64,000 nt of DNA from Rhabdornis inornatus (taxonomy: Eukaryota; Chordata; Aves; Passeriformes; Rhabdornithidae). Shown one piece after another: positions 45,201 to 51,398 of the stretch (position 1 is the first letter of the stretch; each line of letters opens with the position of its first letter). The notes beneath the pieces were generated by a model. It made no database searches. It was not told the DNA's origin and was given only the letters and a program-made list of their open reading frames with translations. The position numbers and the translations under genes were made by a program. The stretch is from the NCBI GenBank assembly GCA_013397075.1, contig VWZS01010904.1:248001-312000 (forward strand). Reading direction: 5' to 3'.

Positions 45201-48200
45201 CTCAAAAATTGCCCCAAACAATTCACCCAAACACAGCCTCCAAGGTAAGCTCTAACCACATTCACCAGAAATAGAATAATTACACTTTCTCTAACAATTC
45301 TTTGCTTTGACATTTTACAGAATTCCAAAAGGGTTTTGAAGCTTTTGATTATTTGGAAGACCTGGGGGGAGGGGGGGGGGGGTAAGTGAAATTATCTGGT
45401 TTTAATCTTTAGATGTCATTAAAATATAGTATCATTAAAATTTTCACAGATCTGGCATAGCAATTTGTCTTACATGAGTATTTTCAAATTGCATGTTAAG
45501 GACATGACTGATCAGACTAGTTTCTATGCTACATGACCTACTGTTTCTAAGCATATTTTACATATTTTCCTAAGAAATGTACTCATTCATTCAATTAATT
45601 GCTTTATTCATTGAATACTTGCAGATCAGTGCTTCTCATTCTCTCTTCCTTCCCCCCTGACATTTTTCCATCACTCTACAGTTGCAGGGCTTGCTCCACA
45701 ACCCCAAGATTGTGGTGGTGTCTAGCACACGGCCCTGCACACACAGGGGGAAATGTTAAACTGGATGCTACAGGAGAGACCCCTGTGCTTTATTCTAACT
45801 TGTTCTGATGTGTATTTCATAGATTTTATGTGCAGGTAGCACATCAGATTGCCCAAAAGTCTTTGTAAAGCCAACTCACTTAATGCTTTATGCTGCCATC
45901 TGTCTCATAACCTCAACAAGAAAAACTTGTGAGGTTTGAATTAAAAAAAAAAAAACAAAAAACAAGATGAGACTAAAACTTCAGTTATACTGCATAACAA
46001 CAAGAAATCCACAGAAAGATGAGAGAACTGGCAAGAAAATCTGATCTAGCAACAAAAACAGAGAGAATGTTAGAATTCTGAATCATTAAAAGCACTGTAA
46101 TCCCACATTAAAAGCAACTGTTTATCTAACACTAGAGCTTTGACATGAGCAACAAACCCTTAACAATGAGCAGTTTACAAGAGTCAGCGGTGTGTTTCAA
46201 CAAATGAAGTCCTGGCCGTTCACCTATTTTGTAGTTTAGTTTTTATGATTTTGGACAATTCAATTCTGGTTTTACTGTTAAAATTATAAATAAACTCTCA
46301 GCTCTACAGCATTCTTTTCCATATCAATTGTGCAGGCAATTGTATAGCTCTGACTCATTCTAAAACCAAGATCCAGAAGTCAAGATTTTAATAGAAAGCT
46401 GTAGTGAAGCAACTTTCAAACAGGATCCAGCAAAAATCACCTTATTATATACATACAGTGCTATCTGATAAGAATATTTTAGCATCTTAAGGGCATCATA
46501 AAAGGTGAAAGCAAAGGAACTCACTGACAGGTCATGCATACATAAATATACAACCAGACTCAAAACTGATTAAAGCAATTTCTCTAGATTTTTATTATTA
46601 ACTTTTTTATTTCTATGCTGTTAAAAGACCAGATATCAAAGTTACTATAAAAGCATCTAAAAGCACAATAGAATTAATACATCCAAAATACCAACCCCAC
46701 ATGCCATTTCTCAAATGGTCTGACTGCAGTTTCAGTAAATGACTTCTACAATAACCAGCAATGACCTCTATAGCTAGGAGCCTAATACCTTCCAGTACAG
46801 TGAAACACCAGAGGTAATGAACTTCTTGTCCCTTCTCTCTTGCTTCTGGATCTAACAGGGGAAGGGAGTGCTTCTGTATTCACGTGCAAAATAAGTCATA
46901 TACTTGACACTTCAACCAATTCCCAAAGGTACCATTCATCCAAGGGATTAAACCACAGCCTTACACTTACTGAAGACAGAAAGCGAGCAAAAAAAGCAGG
47001 CAAACATAGAAATAGGAATCTACTAGGGACTTCCCAACTAGAATAAATAATTTTAATGCTGTACATCCAATGAAAAGGAGTTAAGTTGTAACTGAGAAAT
47101 TATCTTGCTACTCGACATAGAGACGAATTTTTTAAATGTTACAAAAAGAAAGGGTTCAAGCATGACAAAATACAAAGATGGACCACAGGGAACATATAAC
47201 TCAAAAAAAGATTCTTAATTTTCACATCTTAAAAAAATCATCACATGAAAGAACTATGCCTGCTCTCATTTCATTATCATTTATGTAAATCCTAATTAAC
47301 AATTAAAATTAAATAGATGATTAAATCATGGTTGTAGGCAGTATGAAAACATAACAGGCCTATTCACATACATAAAGTTAAGTCCAAATACTGCATATAT
47401 TCACATGCATAAAGAGGAGTAACCTAGCAAGACAAACTACAGCCTGAGAAAAGCATTGGCTTTAAACACACACTGTGGATTACCTTTACAATTCTGAAGC
47501 AGAAATAGCAATAATGAACAGTAACAGTGCATCCGAATTTTGACACACAAGCGCCGACAGTATGAGTCATCATAACTCAATTTTTTTCCCGGAAAGATGC
47601 TACTTTTAACGCCTCTAACTTGTGCGGTATTAAAAATAGGTTTGGCTACTAAGGTAACAGATACAGTGTTAATGAAAGAAAGAAAGAAAACAACTTAGCC
47701 TTTATCCCTTACCCTAGCTTCCTTCCCGGACAAACTTTGCCGAGTCGTTACGCAGTTTAAATTGCCCCTAAAGTGAGCTATGCCAAGCCTCCCGCCCGCT
47801 CCTCCCTTGACCGAGGTTAGTTGCGCTCTGTCCACTGGAGCTGGTGACACTGGTAACACAAACACACAGTAACAAGCCCAGCACAATGCCAGCGCCAGAT
47901 AACTCCTCAGAAACTGAAGAGGCCGCTCCCATCAAGTTTGGGTAACTGATAGCAGTCTCTTTACTTAAAGATTTTAAATTTTTTTCTTTTTTTTCATAAT
48001 TATGCCTTAAGAAGAACTTGCCATGGCAAGTTAAGTAACGCGACAATTCACTAATGTTTTTTGAGAGAGAAGGAGAACAACAAAGCAGGCCCCCGGGCAA
48101 CGAAAGCCACACGGCTGATGACCAAGCCTGCTTTGTCAAAGGAGGTGCTGCTGCAAACACCGGAGCACGTCAGTCCGGGCTCTCCCGGGCGGCAGAGCAG

Positions 48201-48614
48201 GACACAAGGCAGGACACAAGGCATGGCTCAGGCCTCCACGGCACACACGGCCCCCGCCCCCATCTCGCCCACCGCCTCCCCGGAAGGCTCCCGCGCCAGT
48301 CCCGCTCCGCAGCCCGAGTTCCCCCGGCTCCCCGCCGCACTCGGGGCAGGGCGGGCGCTCCCCTGGACTCACAAGGTGCCCCCGCCCGGCCGCGCCGCCG
48401 CCTCTTACACAACACCGCGGGGGCTCTCCGGCCTCCCGCCCCGGGTCACACGGCCCCGGGACCCGCGGCCCTGCCCCGGCCCCGCCGCACTCACACCGTA
48501 CCCGAGAGAGCTGCGCCGCCGGCCCTGAGGGAACGAGCGCGAGGCCAGGGCGGGCCAGGGGCGCGTCCAGCCCGGCAGAACCCGGCTGAGCACAGGGAAC
48601 AGCCGCTGCCGCAT
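213..48614 (-). CDS. IDE: Insulin-degrading enzyme gene (partial; exons 1-23, last two exons outside window)
   Basis: IDE is an M16A (inverzincin) metalloprotease that degrades insulin, amylin, glucagon and amyloid beta inside a closed two-bowl chamber, mainly in cytosol and also in mitochondria. The inverted zinc motif HFCEH is at 38898-38912 (His113, Glu116, His117; human 108/111/112), and the third ligand Glu194 (human 189) is in exon 4. Also present are the exosite stretch HLIGHEG (exon 7), the polyanion-site residues in KERPRGY (exon 10) and LDKPKKL (exon 21), and the substrate-binding Arg829/Tyr836 (exons 20/21). From the internal Met47 (human Met42) onward I see no indel against the human protein as I know it. 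Residues 1-970 of about 1024 are here. The C-terminal exons with the Ala-Ala-Lys-Leu end are beyond position 1. The gene occupies about 48 kb here, compact beside the mammalian gene. Exon limits are inferred from GT/GC...AG sites, phase and homology. Confidence 0.97.
286..3236 (-). other. IDE: IDE introns 22 (286-1271) and 21 (1334-3236)
   Basis: AT-rich intron sequence flanking the small exon 22. I see only short T and A runs (near 2681 and 2749). No repeat family, RNA gene or coding similarity was recognised. Confidence 0.7.
1272..1333 (-). CDS. IDE: IDE exon 22
   Basis: The exon encodes residues 926-946, [20 protein letters not shown] and K. Acceptor TTTTGCAG, donor CAAG|GTAAGT, 62 nt, ending in phase 0. 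Confidence 0.95.
3237..3509 (-). CDS. IDE: IDE exon 21, C-terminal chamber wall
   Basis: The exon encodes residues 835-926, [20 protein letters not shown] through ISQQYNFDR, the largest IDE exon here (273 nt). Tyr836 (human Tyr831) contacts the scissile bond. LDKPKKL carries the lysines of the polyanion site. Acceptor GCCAAG, donor AGAG|GTAAGA. It joins exon 20 inside the glycine of LGY. Confidence 0.97.
4390..4830 (-). mobile_element. Degraded CR1 LINE fragment (ORF2 reverse-transcriptase region)
   Basis: Read on the minus strand, the segment resembles the stretch of CR1 ORF2 around the RT catalytic FADD box. The plus strand shows eroded antisense landmarks: tcatggaacactggatcaca and tgtagaacaccg near 4477-4516, and an antisense match to the later PGNYRP motif near 4680-4715. 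Many indels and substitutions point to an old, inactive copy. Ends are approximate. Confidence 0.5.
5780..5854 (+). mobile_element. CR1 LINE 3' end
   Basis: The plus strand shows the hallmark CR1 tail: gttggactcagtgatctta, then cttttccaacctaaatg, ending in tgattctatgaatcatg, an eroded form of the 8-bp terminal repeat. Confidence 0.8.
6236..6403 (-). CDS. IDE: IDE exon 20, substrate-binding arginine
   Basis: The exon encodes residues 779-835, [20 protein letters not shown] through [12 protein letters not shown]. It includes Arg829 (human Arg824) and the cysteines equivalent to human Cys812 and Cys819, known thiol-inhibitor targets. Gln replaces the human Lys826. Acceptor TCTTTTAG, donor TTAG|GTGAGT, 168 nt. 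Confidence 0.96.
   Translation of the reverse strand, partial: EVGLYINREMKFITTVALKYITRQTCRALLRICFWSSFARLSQSPASIPCAPRSS
7143..7205 (-). mobile_element. Short CR1 3'-end fragment
   Basis: The phrase atgattatagaagggctttg followed by ggttggcagtcatcaaaaga and tcatccaagtcatccca is an eroded reverse complement of the CR1 3' terminus. Confidence 0.6.
7459..7570 (-). CDS. IDE: IDE exon 19
   Basis: The exon encodes residues 742-779, [20 protein letters not shown] through RYREVQLPD. Acceptor TTTTCCAG, donor GACA|GTAAGT, 112 nt. Confidence 0.96.
9812..9903 (-). CDS. IDE: IDE exon 18
   Basis: The exon encodes residues 711-741, [20 protein letters not shown] and [11 protein letters not shown]. Acceptor ATTGTAG. 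The donor ACAG|GTTGGT lacks the usual A at +3 and +4, but phase and homology fix it. 92 nt. Confidence 0.95.
10138..10242. repeat. A/C-rich low-complexity tract
   Basis: About 100 bp of A runs mixed with five tandem ccaa units (near 10173-10192) and caaa-like units. It looks like a decayed simple repeat or poly(A)-associated microsatellite. Confidence 0.85.
10811..10945 (-). mobile_element. CR1 LINE 3'-end fragment
   Basis: A well-preserved antisense CR1 terminus: gaatggcttgggttgaaagg, gaccttaaagatcatctagt, ccatgggcagggacacctt and ctggctgctcagaaccccac. It is truncated after the last phrase. Confidence 0.92.
11482..11602 (-). CDS. IDE: IDE exon 17
   Basis: The exon encodes residues 671-711, [20 protein letters not shown] through KDELKEALD. 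Acceptor GGTTTAG, donor GATG|GTAATG, 121 nt. It is essentially identical to mammalian IDE. Confidence 0.96.
12898..13008 (-). CDS. IDE: IDE exon 16
   Basis: The exon encodes 37 codons (residues 634-670): [20 protein letters not shown] through RFEIIKEA. It begins right after the alternative exon 15 and continues the reading frame from either. Acceptor TCTGTAG, donor AGCG|GTAAGC. Confidence 0.96.
13009..14944 (-). other. IDE: IDE intron between exons 15b and 16
   Basis: 1.9 kb of AT-rich sequence. It is part of the intron removed when exon 15a is used. I recognise no repeat or RNA gene in it. Confidence 0.7.
14945..15089 (-). CDS. IDE: IDE exon 15b (alternative mutually exclusive exon)
   Basis: The exon encodes [20 protein letters not shown] through [10 protein letters not shown], about half identical to exon 15a (24 of 48 residues by eye) and sharing ADPLHCNM and EY-YAA. 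Acceptor TTGTTAG, donor ACTT|GTAAGT, 145 nt with the same phases as 15a. In human, a 15b isoform has been described that degrades insulin and amyloid beta less efficiently. Retaining both exons would shift the frame. Confidence 0.9.
15090..15605 (-). other. IDE: Spacer between the mutually exclusive exons 15a and 15b
   Basis: This 516-bp spacer is where competing or docking RNA structures controlling the exon choice might sit. I could not see a convincing long complementary pair by eye. Too short a spacer is not the reason for exclusion; frame is. Confidence 0.6.
15606..15750 (-). CDS. IDE: IDE exon 15a (canonical mutually exclusive exon)
   Basis: The exon encodes residues 585-633, [20 protein letters not shown] through [10 protein letters not shown]. 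Acceptor CTTCCAG, donor GTAT|GTAAGT, 145 nt, phase 2 in and phase 0 out. It matches the form of IDE with exon 15a. Exon 15b, 516 bp downstream, has the same length and phases. Confidence 0.95.
15751..19802 (-). other. IDE: IDE intron 14
   Basis: A 4.05-kb AT-rich intron. It contains a CR1 3' tail (18385-18468) and a short alternating TA palindrome near 16793-16807. Nothing else was recognised. Confidence 0.7.
18385..18468 (+). mobile_element. CR1 LINE 3'-end fragment
   Basis: The plus strand reads tccctgcttgttgcaggagg, gctggactttaaaggtcact and tccaacacaaacgattttct, the eroded sense 3' UTR of CR1. Confidence 0.8.
19803..19885 (-). CDS. IDE: IDE exon 14
   Basis: The exon encodes residues 558-585, [20 protein letters not shown] and CLNFEFF. 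It ends in phase 2 (AG) and can join either exon 15a or 15b to complete a serine codon. Acceptor GACACAG, donor TCAG|GTATGC, 83 nt. Confidence 0.96.
20022..20071. repeat. AT-rich inverted repeat
   Basis: Two perfect 13-bp arms, tatattcaatata (20022-20034) and tatattgaatata (20059-20071), are separated by 24 bp. A further overlapping tatagtga/tcactata match extends to about 20082. It could form a cruciform. Confidence 0.8.
20522..20644 (-). CDS. IDE: IDE exon 13
   Basis: The exon encodes 41 codons (residues 517-557): [20 protein letters not shown] through ATQYPALVK. Acceptor TGATCTAG, donor CAAG|GTAAAC. It covers the start of the C-terminal half of the enzyme. Confidence 0.96.
21579..21580 (-). 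other. IDE: Non-canonical GC splice donor of IDE intron 12
   Basis: On the minus strand the junction reads ATTAAG|GCATGT. The match to the U1 site is good apart from C at +2 and T at +4. GC-AG introns make up roughly one percent of vertebrate introns. The acceptor of this intron is TGATCTAG at 20645. Confidence 0.9.
21581..21683 (-). CDS. IDE: IDE exon 12, spliced with a GC donor
   Basis: The exon encodes residues 482-516, [20 protein letters not shown] through [10 protein letters not shown], lining the hinge between the two halves of the enzyme. Acceptor TTTTCAG. The donor is ATTAAG|GCATGT, so the intron starts with GC. Phase 0 and the perfect continuation into exon 13 ([12 protein letters not shown]) fix this boundary; no nearby GT keeps the frame and homology. 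103 nt. Confidence 0.94.
22105..22240 (-). mobile_element. CR1 LINE 3'-end fragment
   Basis: The sequence reads gtcatagaattgtagataac, then gttgaaagggactcataagg, atcatttcacgttcaactcc and ccatgtgactaagagcatca. This fits the CR1 subgroup whose antisense end includes a phrase like ccatgtgcctgagagcat. Confidence 0.75.
22495..22681 (+). mobile_element. ERV LTR fragment (3' part), sense strand plus
   Basis: It includes ctattgaactgtctgtgtct, caacccatgagttccagc and a terminal ggctggggttaaaccacaac ending in CA at 22681. These are landmarks of a common avian ERV LTR. Two related copies are present at 50819-51398 and about 60004-60568. The 5' part is missing, and no internal retroviral genes follow. Confidence 0.75.
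28321..28424 (-). CDS. IDE: IDE exon 11
   Basis: The exon encodes residues 448-482, [20 protein letters not shown] through [10 protein letters not shown]. Acceptor TTTTTTAG, donor TTCG|GTAAGT, 104 nt. The 6.6-kb intron 11 follows. Confidence 0.96.
28425..32114 (-). other. IDE: IDE introns 10 (28425-30444) and 9 (30526-32114)
   Basis: AT-rich introns. A-rich runs near 29440-29470 produce long open frames on the minus strand by base composition alone. No repeat or RNA gene was recognised. Confidence 0.65.
30445..30525 (-). CDS. IDE: IDE exon 10, polyanion-site arginines
   Basis: The exon encodes 27 codons (residues 421-447): [20 protein letters not shown] and KLGGMLH. Arg434 and Arg436 correspond to human Arg429 and Arg431 of the proposed polyanion-binding site. 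Acceptor TTCTAG, donor GCAT|GTAAGT. The end differs from human (KIAGILH), a mild substitution. Confidence 0.96.
32115..32206 (-). CDS. IDE: IDE exon 9
   Basis: The exon encodes residues 390-420, [20 protein letters not shown] through VFQECK. Acceptor TTTTCAG, donor CAAA|GTAAGT, 92 nt, ending in phase 0. Confidence 0.96.
32207..32739 (-). other. IDE: IDE intron 8, with an unexplained exon-like segment
   Basis: A 533-bp intron that includes the exon-like open segment 32296-32404, described separately. The remainder is AT-rich. Confidence 0.7.
32296..32404 (-). other. Unidentified exon-like open segment inside IDE intron 8
   Basis: On the minus strand a TTCAGTGCAG acceptor-like site precedes 109 nt open in one frame. 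It encodes [20 protein letters not shown] then [16 protein letters not shown] and is followed by a weak donor-like AAA|GTGTAA. The composition looks more protein-like than the neighbouring intron. It does not match any part of IDE that I know, and I do not recognise the family. Including it would shift the IDE frame (109 nt is not a multiple of three). It may be a cryptic or poison exon, a fragment of another gene, or chance. Confidence 0.35.
32740..32832 (-). CDS. IDE: IDE exon 8
   Basis: The exon encodes residues 359-390, [20 protein letters not shown] through NVDLTEEGL, including the beta strand of the exosite wall. Acceptor GATATAG, donor CTTT|GTAAGT, 93 nt, phase 1 at both ends. Confidence 0.96.
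32833..34030 (-). other. IDE: IDE introns 7 (32833-33469) and 6 (33633-34030)
   Basis: Short AT-rich introns. Intron 6 has a short CA microsatellite at 33721-33736. Nothing else was recognised. Confidence 0.7.
33470..33632 (-). CDS. IDE: IDE exon 7, exosite region
   Basis: The exon encodes residues 305-359, [20 protein letters not shown] through LSELKAKG. It holds [11 protein letters not shown], the conserved exosite segment that anchors substrate N-termini in the catalytic chamber. Acceptor CCCTCAG, donor AAAG|GTAAGT, 163 nt. Confidence 0.97.
34031..34143 (-). CDS. IDE: IDE exon 6
   Basis: The exon encodes residues 267-304, [20 protein letters not shown] through [11 protein letters not shown]. 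Acceptor ATTGTAG, donor CCGG|GTACGT, 113 nt, ending in phase 0. It is nearly identical to mammalian IDE. Confidence 0.96.
35530..35652 (-). CDS. IDE: IDE exon 5
   Basis: The exon encodes residues 226-267, [20 protein letters not shown] through [13 protein letters not shown], in the N-terminal catalytic domain. Acceptor TTACAG, donor AGAG|GTGAGT, 123 nt, phase 1 to phase 1. Confidence 0.96.
37758..37927 (-). CDS. IDE: IDE exon 4, third zinc ligand
   Basis: The exon encodes residues 169-226. It runs from [17 protein letters not shown] through [18 protein letters not shown] to SKFGTG. Glu194 in DSEHEK is the third zinc ligand (human Glu189). Cys183 corresponds to human Cys178. Acceptor TCTTTAG, donor ACAG|GTTTGT, 170 nt. 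Confidence 0.97.
38743..38950 (-). CDS. IDE: IDE exon 3, inverted zinc-binding motif
   Basis: The exon encodes residues 100-169. It contains [18 protein letters not shown], the HxxEH catalytic motif of M16 proteases, followed by [19 protein letters not shown]. All catalytic residues are intact. The acceptor is TTGCAG and the donor ACAG|GTAAAC; the length is 208 nt. Confidence 0.97.
38951..40297 (-). other. IDE: IDE intron 2, with a long open frame
   Basis: A 1.35-kb intron that contains an unusually long open frame on the minus strand (39133-39747) over a GC-richer patch at about 39470-39770. Confidence 0.7.
39133..39747 (-). other. Unidentified 204-codon open frame in IDE intron 2 (possible relic of a retrocopy or transposon)
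   Basis: The frame is open from 39747 to a stop at 39133. It starts [20 protein letters not shown] and ends [18 protein letters not shown]. There are no introns within it. It partly overlaps shorter open frames on both strands in a patch that is richer in GC than its surroundings. I recognise no domain. The amino-terminal half (His, Leu, Val and Arg rich) looks like an antisense shadow, and the carboxy-terminal half looks more natural. No Kozak, poly(A) tail or target duplication was identified. Not proposed as a functional gene. Confidence 0.3.
40298..40482 (-). CDS. IDE: IDE exon 2, with the internal start Met47
   Basis: The exon encodes residues 38-100, FQKETKNK followed by [13 protein letters not shown] and on to LDVHIG. 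The internal methionine corresponds to human Met42, the known alternative start for the non-mitochondrial form. It has A at -3, a better context than the first ATG. Acceptor TTTAAG|G and donor ATAG|GTATTC give 185 nt in phase with exons 1 and 3. An alternative acceptor TTTCAG|AAG lies 7 nt inside (exon would then start at 40475). Confidence 0.93.
40483..48501 (-). other. IDE: IDE intron 1 (8.0 kb)
   Basis: The largest IDE intron. It includes a G-rich run (45364-45382), a poly(A)-like run (45942-45964) and a GC-richer patch (about 43680-43990) with overlapping short open frames of unknown meaning. No LINE or LTR copy was recognised. Confidence 0.65.
45364..45382 (+). repeat. G-run (potential G-quadruplex)
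   Basis: Six Gs, one A and twelve Gs in succession. On the transcribed IDE strand this is a C-run, so the G-tract would lie in the non-template DNA relative to a plus-strand transcript. Confidence 0.85.
48502..48614 (-). CDS. IDE: IDE exon 1, start codon and mitochondrial presequence
   Basis: The exon encodes residues 1-38, beginning [16 protein letters not shown]. There are eight arginines and no Asp, Glu or Lys, which is the composition of a mitochondrial targeting peptide. It ends in Ser-Leu-Gly, matching Leu-Cys-Gly of human IDE. The donor chosen is GG|GTACGG (phase 2), because it joins exon 2 in frame to give the conserved Gly-Phe-Gln-Lys. A stronger-looking donor GGT|GTGAGT lies 7 nt further on (exon would then end at 48495). 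The ATG context is weak (G at -3, C at +4), which would favour leaky scanning to Met47 in exon 2. The 5' UTR and transcription start were not resolved. Confidence 0.85.
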
Positions 48615-48706
48615 ATCCCTGGCGGCCGCGCCGCCAGCACTGGCTTTTCCCCGCCGCCGCCCGGCCCGGCTCGGCTCGCCTCAGCACGCGCCGCTCCCCG
48701 CCGCCA

Positions 48707-48736
48707 NNNNNNNNNNNNNNNNNNNNNNNNNNNNNN
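48707..48736. other. Assembly gap (30 N)
   Basis: Thirty ambiguous bases in the middle of the CpG island. The run length may be a placeholder. All apparent open frames that cross it are meaningless. Confidence 1.
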
Positions 48737-49313
48737 GGTGGGTGTCTGGGCGGGGAGCCGGGGCGACACTCGCCGCGGCGGGGGGGCCGCGCCCGGCGGA
48801 GGCGGACGGTGCTGCAGCGCGAAGGGCGGCGGGGCGGCCCCGGGCTGCGCCCGCGGAGGGACCGTGTCGCGGCCCGCCCGCTTCCTGGTGGCCGCGCTCC
48901 GCGTCCCTGGCGGTGTCTGCCAAGACAAAAGGTAATTAGATGCCTCGTAATTTGAGCACGGTGGGTGCAGTGCCGTCCTGAGAGGCAGAGATTTCGGGTG
49001 TCAAAATCCTTTGTCCCGCAGGGAGAGGTCACCCTCTGGCAGCTCTGCCTCCTTCGGGCACTCCCGTTGGAGCCCGCTGCCTGCTGCTCACCTGCTGCGG
49101 ACTTCTGCGGCCCCGCCGCGCCGGACACAGGACTCGCCTCGCAGGATGGGTTTACGAGGTGTAAATGCTGAATAAGGTTGAGCTTCTGTTACAAAACCGT
49201 AGATTTGGGGTTCTAGGGCGATTTTTTTTTCCTTGGTAGATTTCCTTATGGGAAAGTAGTGGATGTGGCTGGTTGCATTAATTCCTTTCTAGGAAAAAAA
49301 CAAGCCCCTAAAT

Positions 49314-49400
49314 TGAAAAAACAAAACAAACAAACAACAACAACAAAAGACAAAAAAAACCCACAACACCCTCCGAAAAAAAATACCAACACAACCAACA
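49314..49400. repeat. A/C-rich low-complexity tract
   Basis: Runs of A with interspersed caaa, caac and ccaac units, similar in character to the tract at 10138-10242. Confidence 0.85.
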
Positions 49401-50818
49401 AGTTGTCATTCCCTCAAAAAAACCCCACTGTTTGAAGTTCTGATAACATGCTTTCTTCACGTGTATCTATTTTTCTGTGTCAAGTCTTTCAGAGTTATGA
49501 AGGGAAAGAAAAGTAAGACAAAAACAATGTGCTACATTTAATGCCTGATTTTAGCTTCCCAACTGCTTGCCTTTTATAAAAGGTGCTGTCTCACAGCTGG
49601 AAATTCACAGAACCCTCCTGTCATAAAAAAGGTAGACAGACATGGCCAAATGAGTTACCAAAGGTTATTTCTGTACTCAAAGATGGAATTGAAGAGGTAT
49701 CAGAAGTAACTTTAAACTTCAGTCGGCTTTGGTTAAAATTGCTGTTAAGAAGTGGCAGCACACTGCTTCATATGGTCAGCAGAATCAACAGGGAATCATG
49801 AAAATTTGTCAGGGAATTTGGGTAGACGTTCATCTGCTGGTTTCCAGGGAGGTCTGTGCTGCTATAGAGATGCTCTTACCCCTACCTGAGCTACCCAGTT
49901 TAAAACATTTCTGCCTACTTCAAGTACACCCACACTTCTGGCCTCAGTTTAGACACGGAACTGTCTCTCGAGTTAACTCATCCTGGTTGGAGCAAGGCAT
50001 TTGGTAGTTTTCACCTCAATCAACTGCTTGGATTTAGAACTGTGTGGGTGCCTAATTTTAACACAGTATGTTAACTCCTGTGAAAATGTCCTCATGGGAT
50101 TCTAGTTTGAGGCAGTCTGGGTTTTTTCCAGTTCCTAGTGCATATAAAAGTGAAGACCAAGCTGGACAGAAAGAGGACAGGACAAATGGTGAGCTGTTAA
50201 ATCTGAATTCCACCCTGTTGCTATTGCCAGTGCGTCAGAGAGGCTCATCCCATGGTGTCTGACAGAAGGACTGCTGGGTGAGTGCCCCTTTACAATCTGT
50301 CTCCTCCCGTTCAGGAGCATTTAGGGGATTAAGAGGTTGTGAATTGGAGTCGTTCTGTTAAATTGAATATACAGTAGAAATACTTCTGCCTTTGGTGTTG
50401 ATACAGTTGTCATGTAGGGGTGAATGCTATAGAATTACACAGTTTCAGGCATTATACTCTTTTTTTGGGTCCCAACAGCGAGTTTGTTAGCCCAATGTGT
50501 TATATATTTAGCTAATGCTAGCCTGATCTATATTTAGCTGCTCCAATAAATCCTGCCTTTTCCTCTAAATCTTGCCTAGTATACACAGGGGCAATCCTGG
50601 GGAAGCGAGGTAGACTGTGCCAGCAAGACTCTGATGGTCTGCTAAAACGTGAATCTAAAACAAGCACTTCTGTTTCTGTGGTGTGATGAAAGATCACACC
50701 TCCTCATGCATCTAACATAGCTAGTGCAGCAGAGGTATGCAATAGAGGTTACGCCTACTGTACTTTACACCTATTTTATCCATTGTAAGCTTATTTAGCG
50801 GCTGTTCAAAGTAACTGG

Positions 50819-51398
50819 TGTGTTCTGGTTTAACCCCAGCCGGCAACTAAGGATAATGCAGCAGTTTCCTCCCCTCCACCCATCCTGGTGTGATGGGGAG
50901 GAGAATCAAGAGTAGAACTTGATGGTTGAAATAAAAACAGTTTAGTAACTGAAACTAAATAAATTATAATAATAATAGTAAATAATTATAGTAATTATTA
51001 TAAAAAGAAAAAGATAAGTGATGCACAATGCGATTGCTCACCACCTGTTAAACAAAGCCAGATCCTGCCCCCAGGCCCGATCAGGCCCTTCTGGGTAACT
51101 GGTAATATAAATCCCCAGTGTATATTCTGGGAATGACGTTTTTATGGTGGGGAATATCCCTTTGGCCAGTTCAAGTCACCTGTCCTGACTATGCTCCCTC
51201 CCAGCTTTTTTTCATTCCTGCACCTCCTCACTAGCAGAGAATGAGACACAAGAAAGTCCCTGATGCAGGGTAACTCGGCTTGGCAATAACCAAGACATGA
51301 GTATGTTACCAACATTATTCTTGTGTTGAATCCACAACACAACACTGTGCCAGCTAGTGAGAAGAAATTTACTCTATTCCAGCCCAAATCAGGACACA
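50819..51398 (-). mobile_element. Near-complete solo LTR of an avian endogenous retrovirus
   Basis: A 580-bp element begins tgtgttctggtttaacccca and ends aatcaggacaca, giving the TG...CA inverted ends of an LTR. It is flanked by the 4-bp repeat ctgg (50815-50818 and 51399-51402), a likely target-site duplication. The sense orientation is minus. It shares aaaacagttta and the start and end phrases with the LTR pieces at 22495-22681 and 60004-60568. No internal viral sequence is present, so it is a solo LTR left by recombination. An internal TAA-rich patch is at about 50955-51010. Confidence 0.85.

Larger units (their letters stand above)
48150..49170. promoter_or_regulatory. IDE: CpG island at the IDE promoter and exon 1
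   Basis: A sharp change from AT-rich intron to GC- and CpG-rich sequence surrounds IDE exon 1 and extends about 550 bp upstream of its ATG. No TATA box is visible. The island is interrupted by a run of Ns about 90 bp upstream of the start codon, so the core promoter is incomplete. Confidence 0.85.

Noticed and set aside
48054..49128. Long open frames (up to about 330 codons) on both strands across the IDE CpG island
   Set aside because: They result from high GC and from translating through the N run. Only the short exon 1 frame at 48502-48614 fits IDE.
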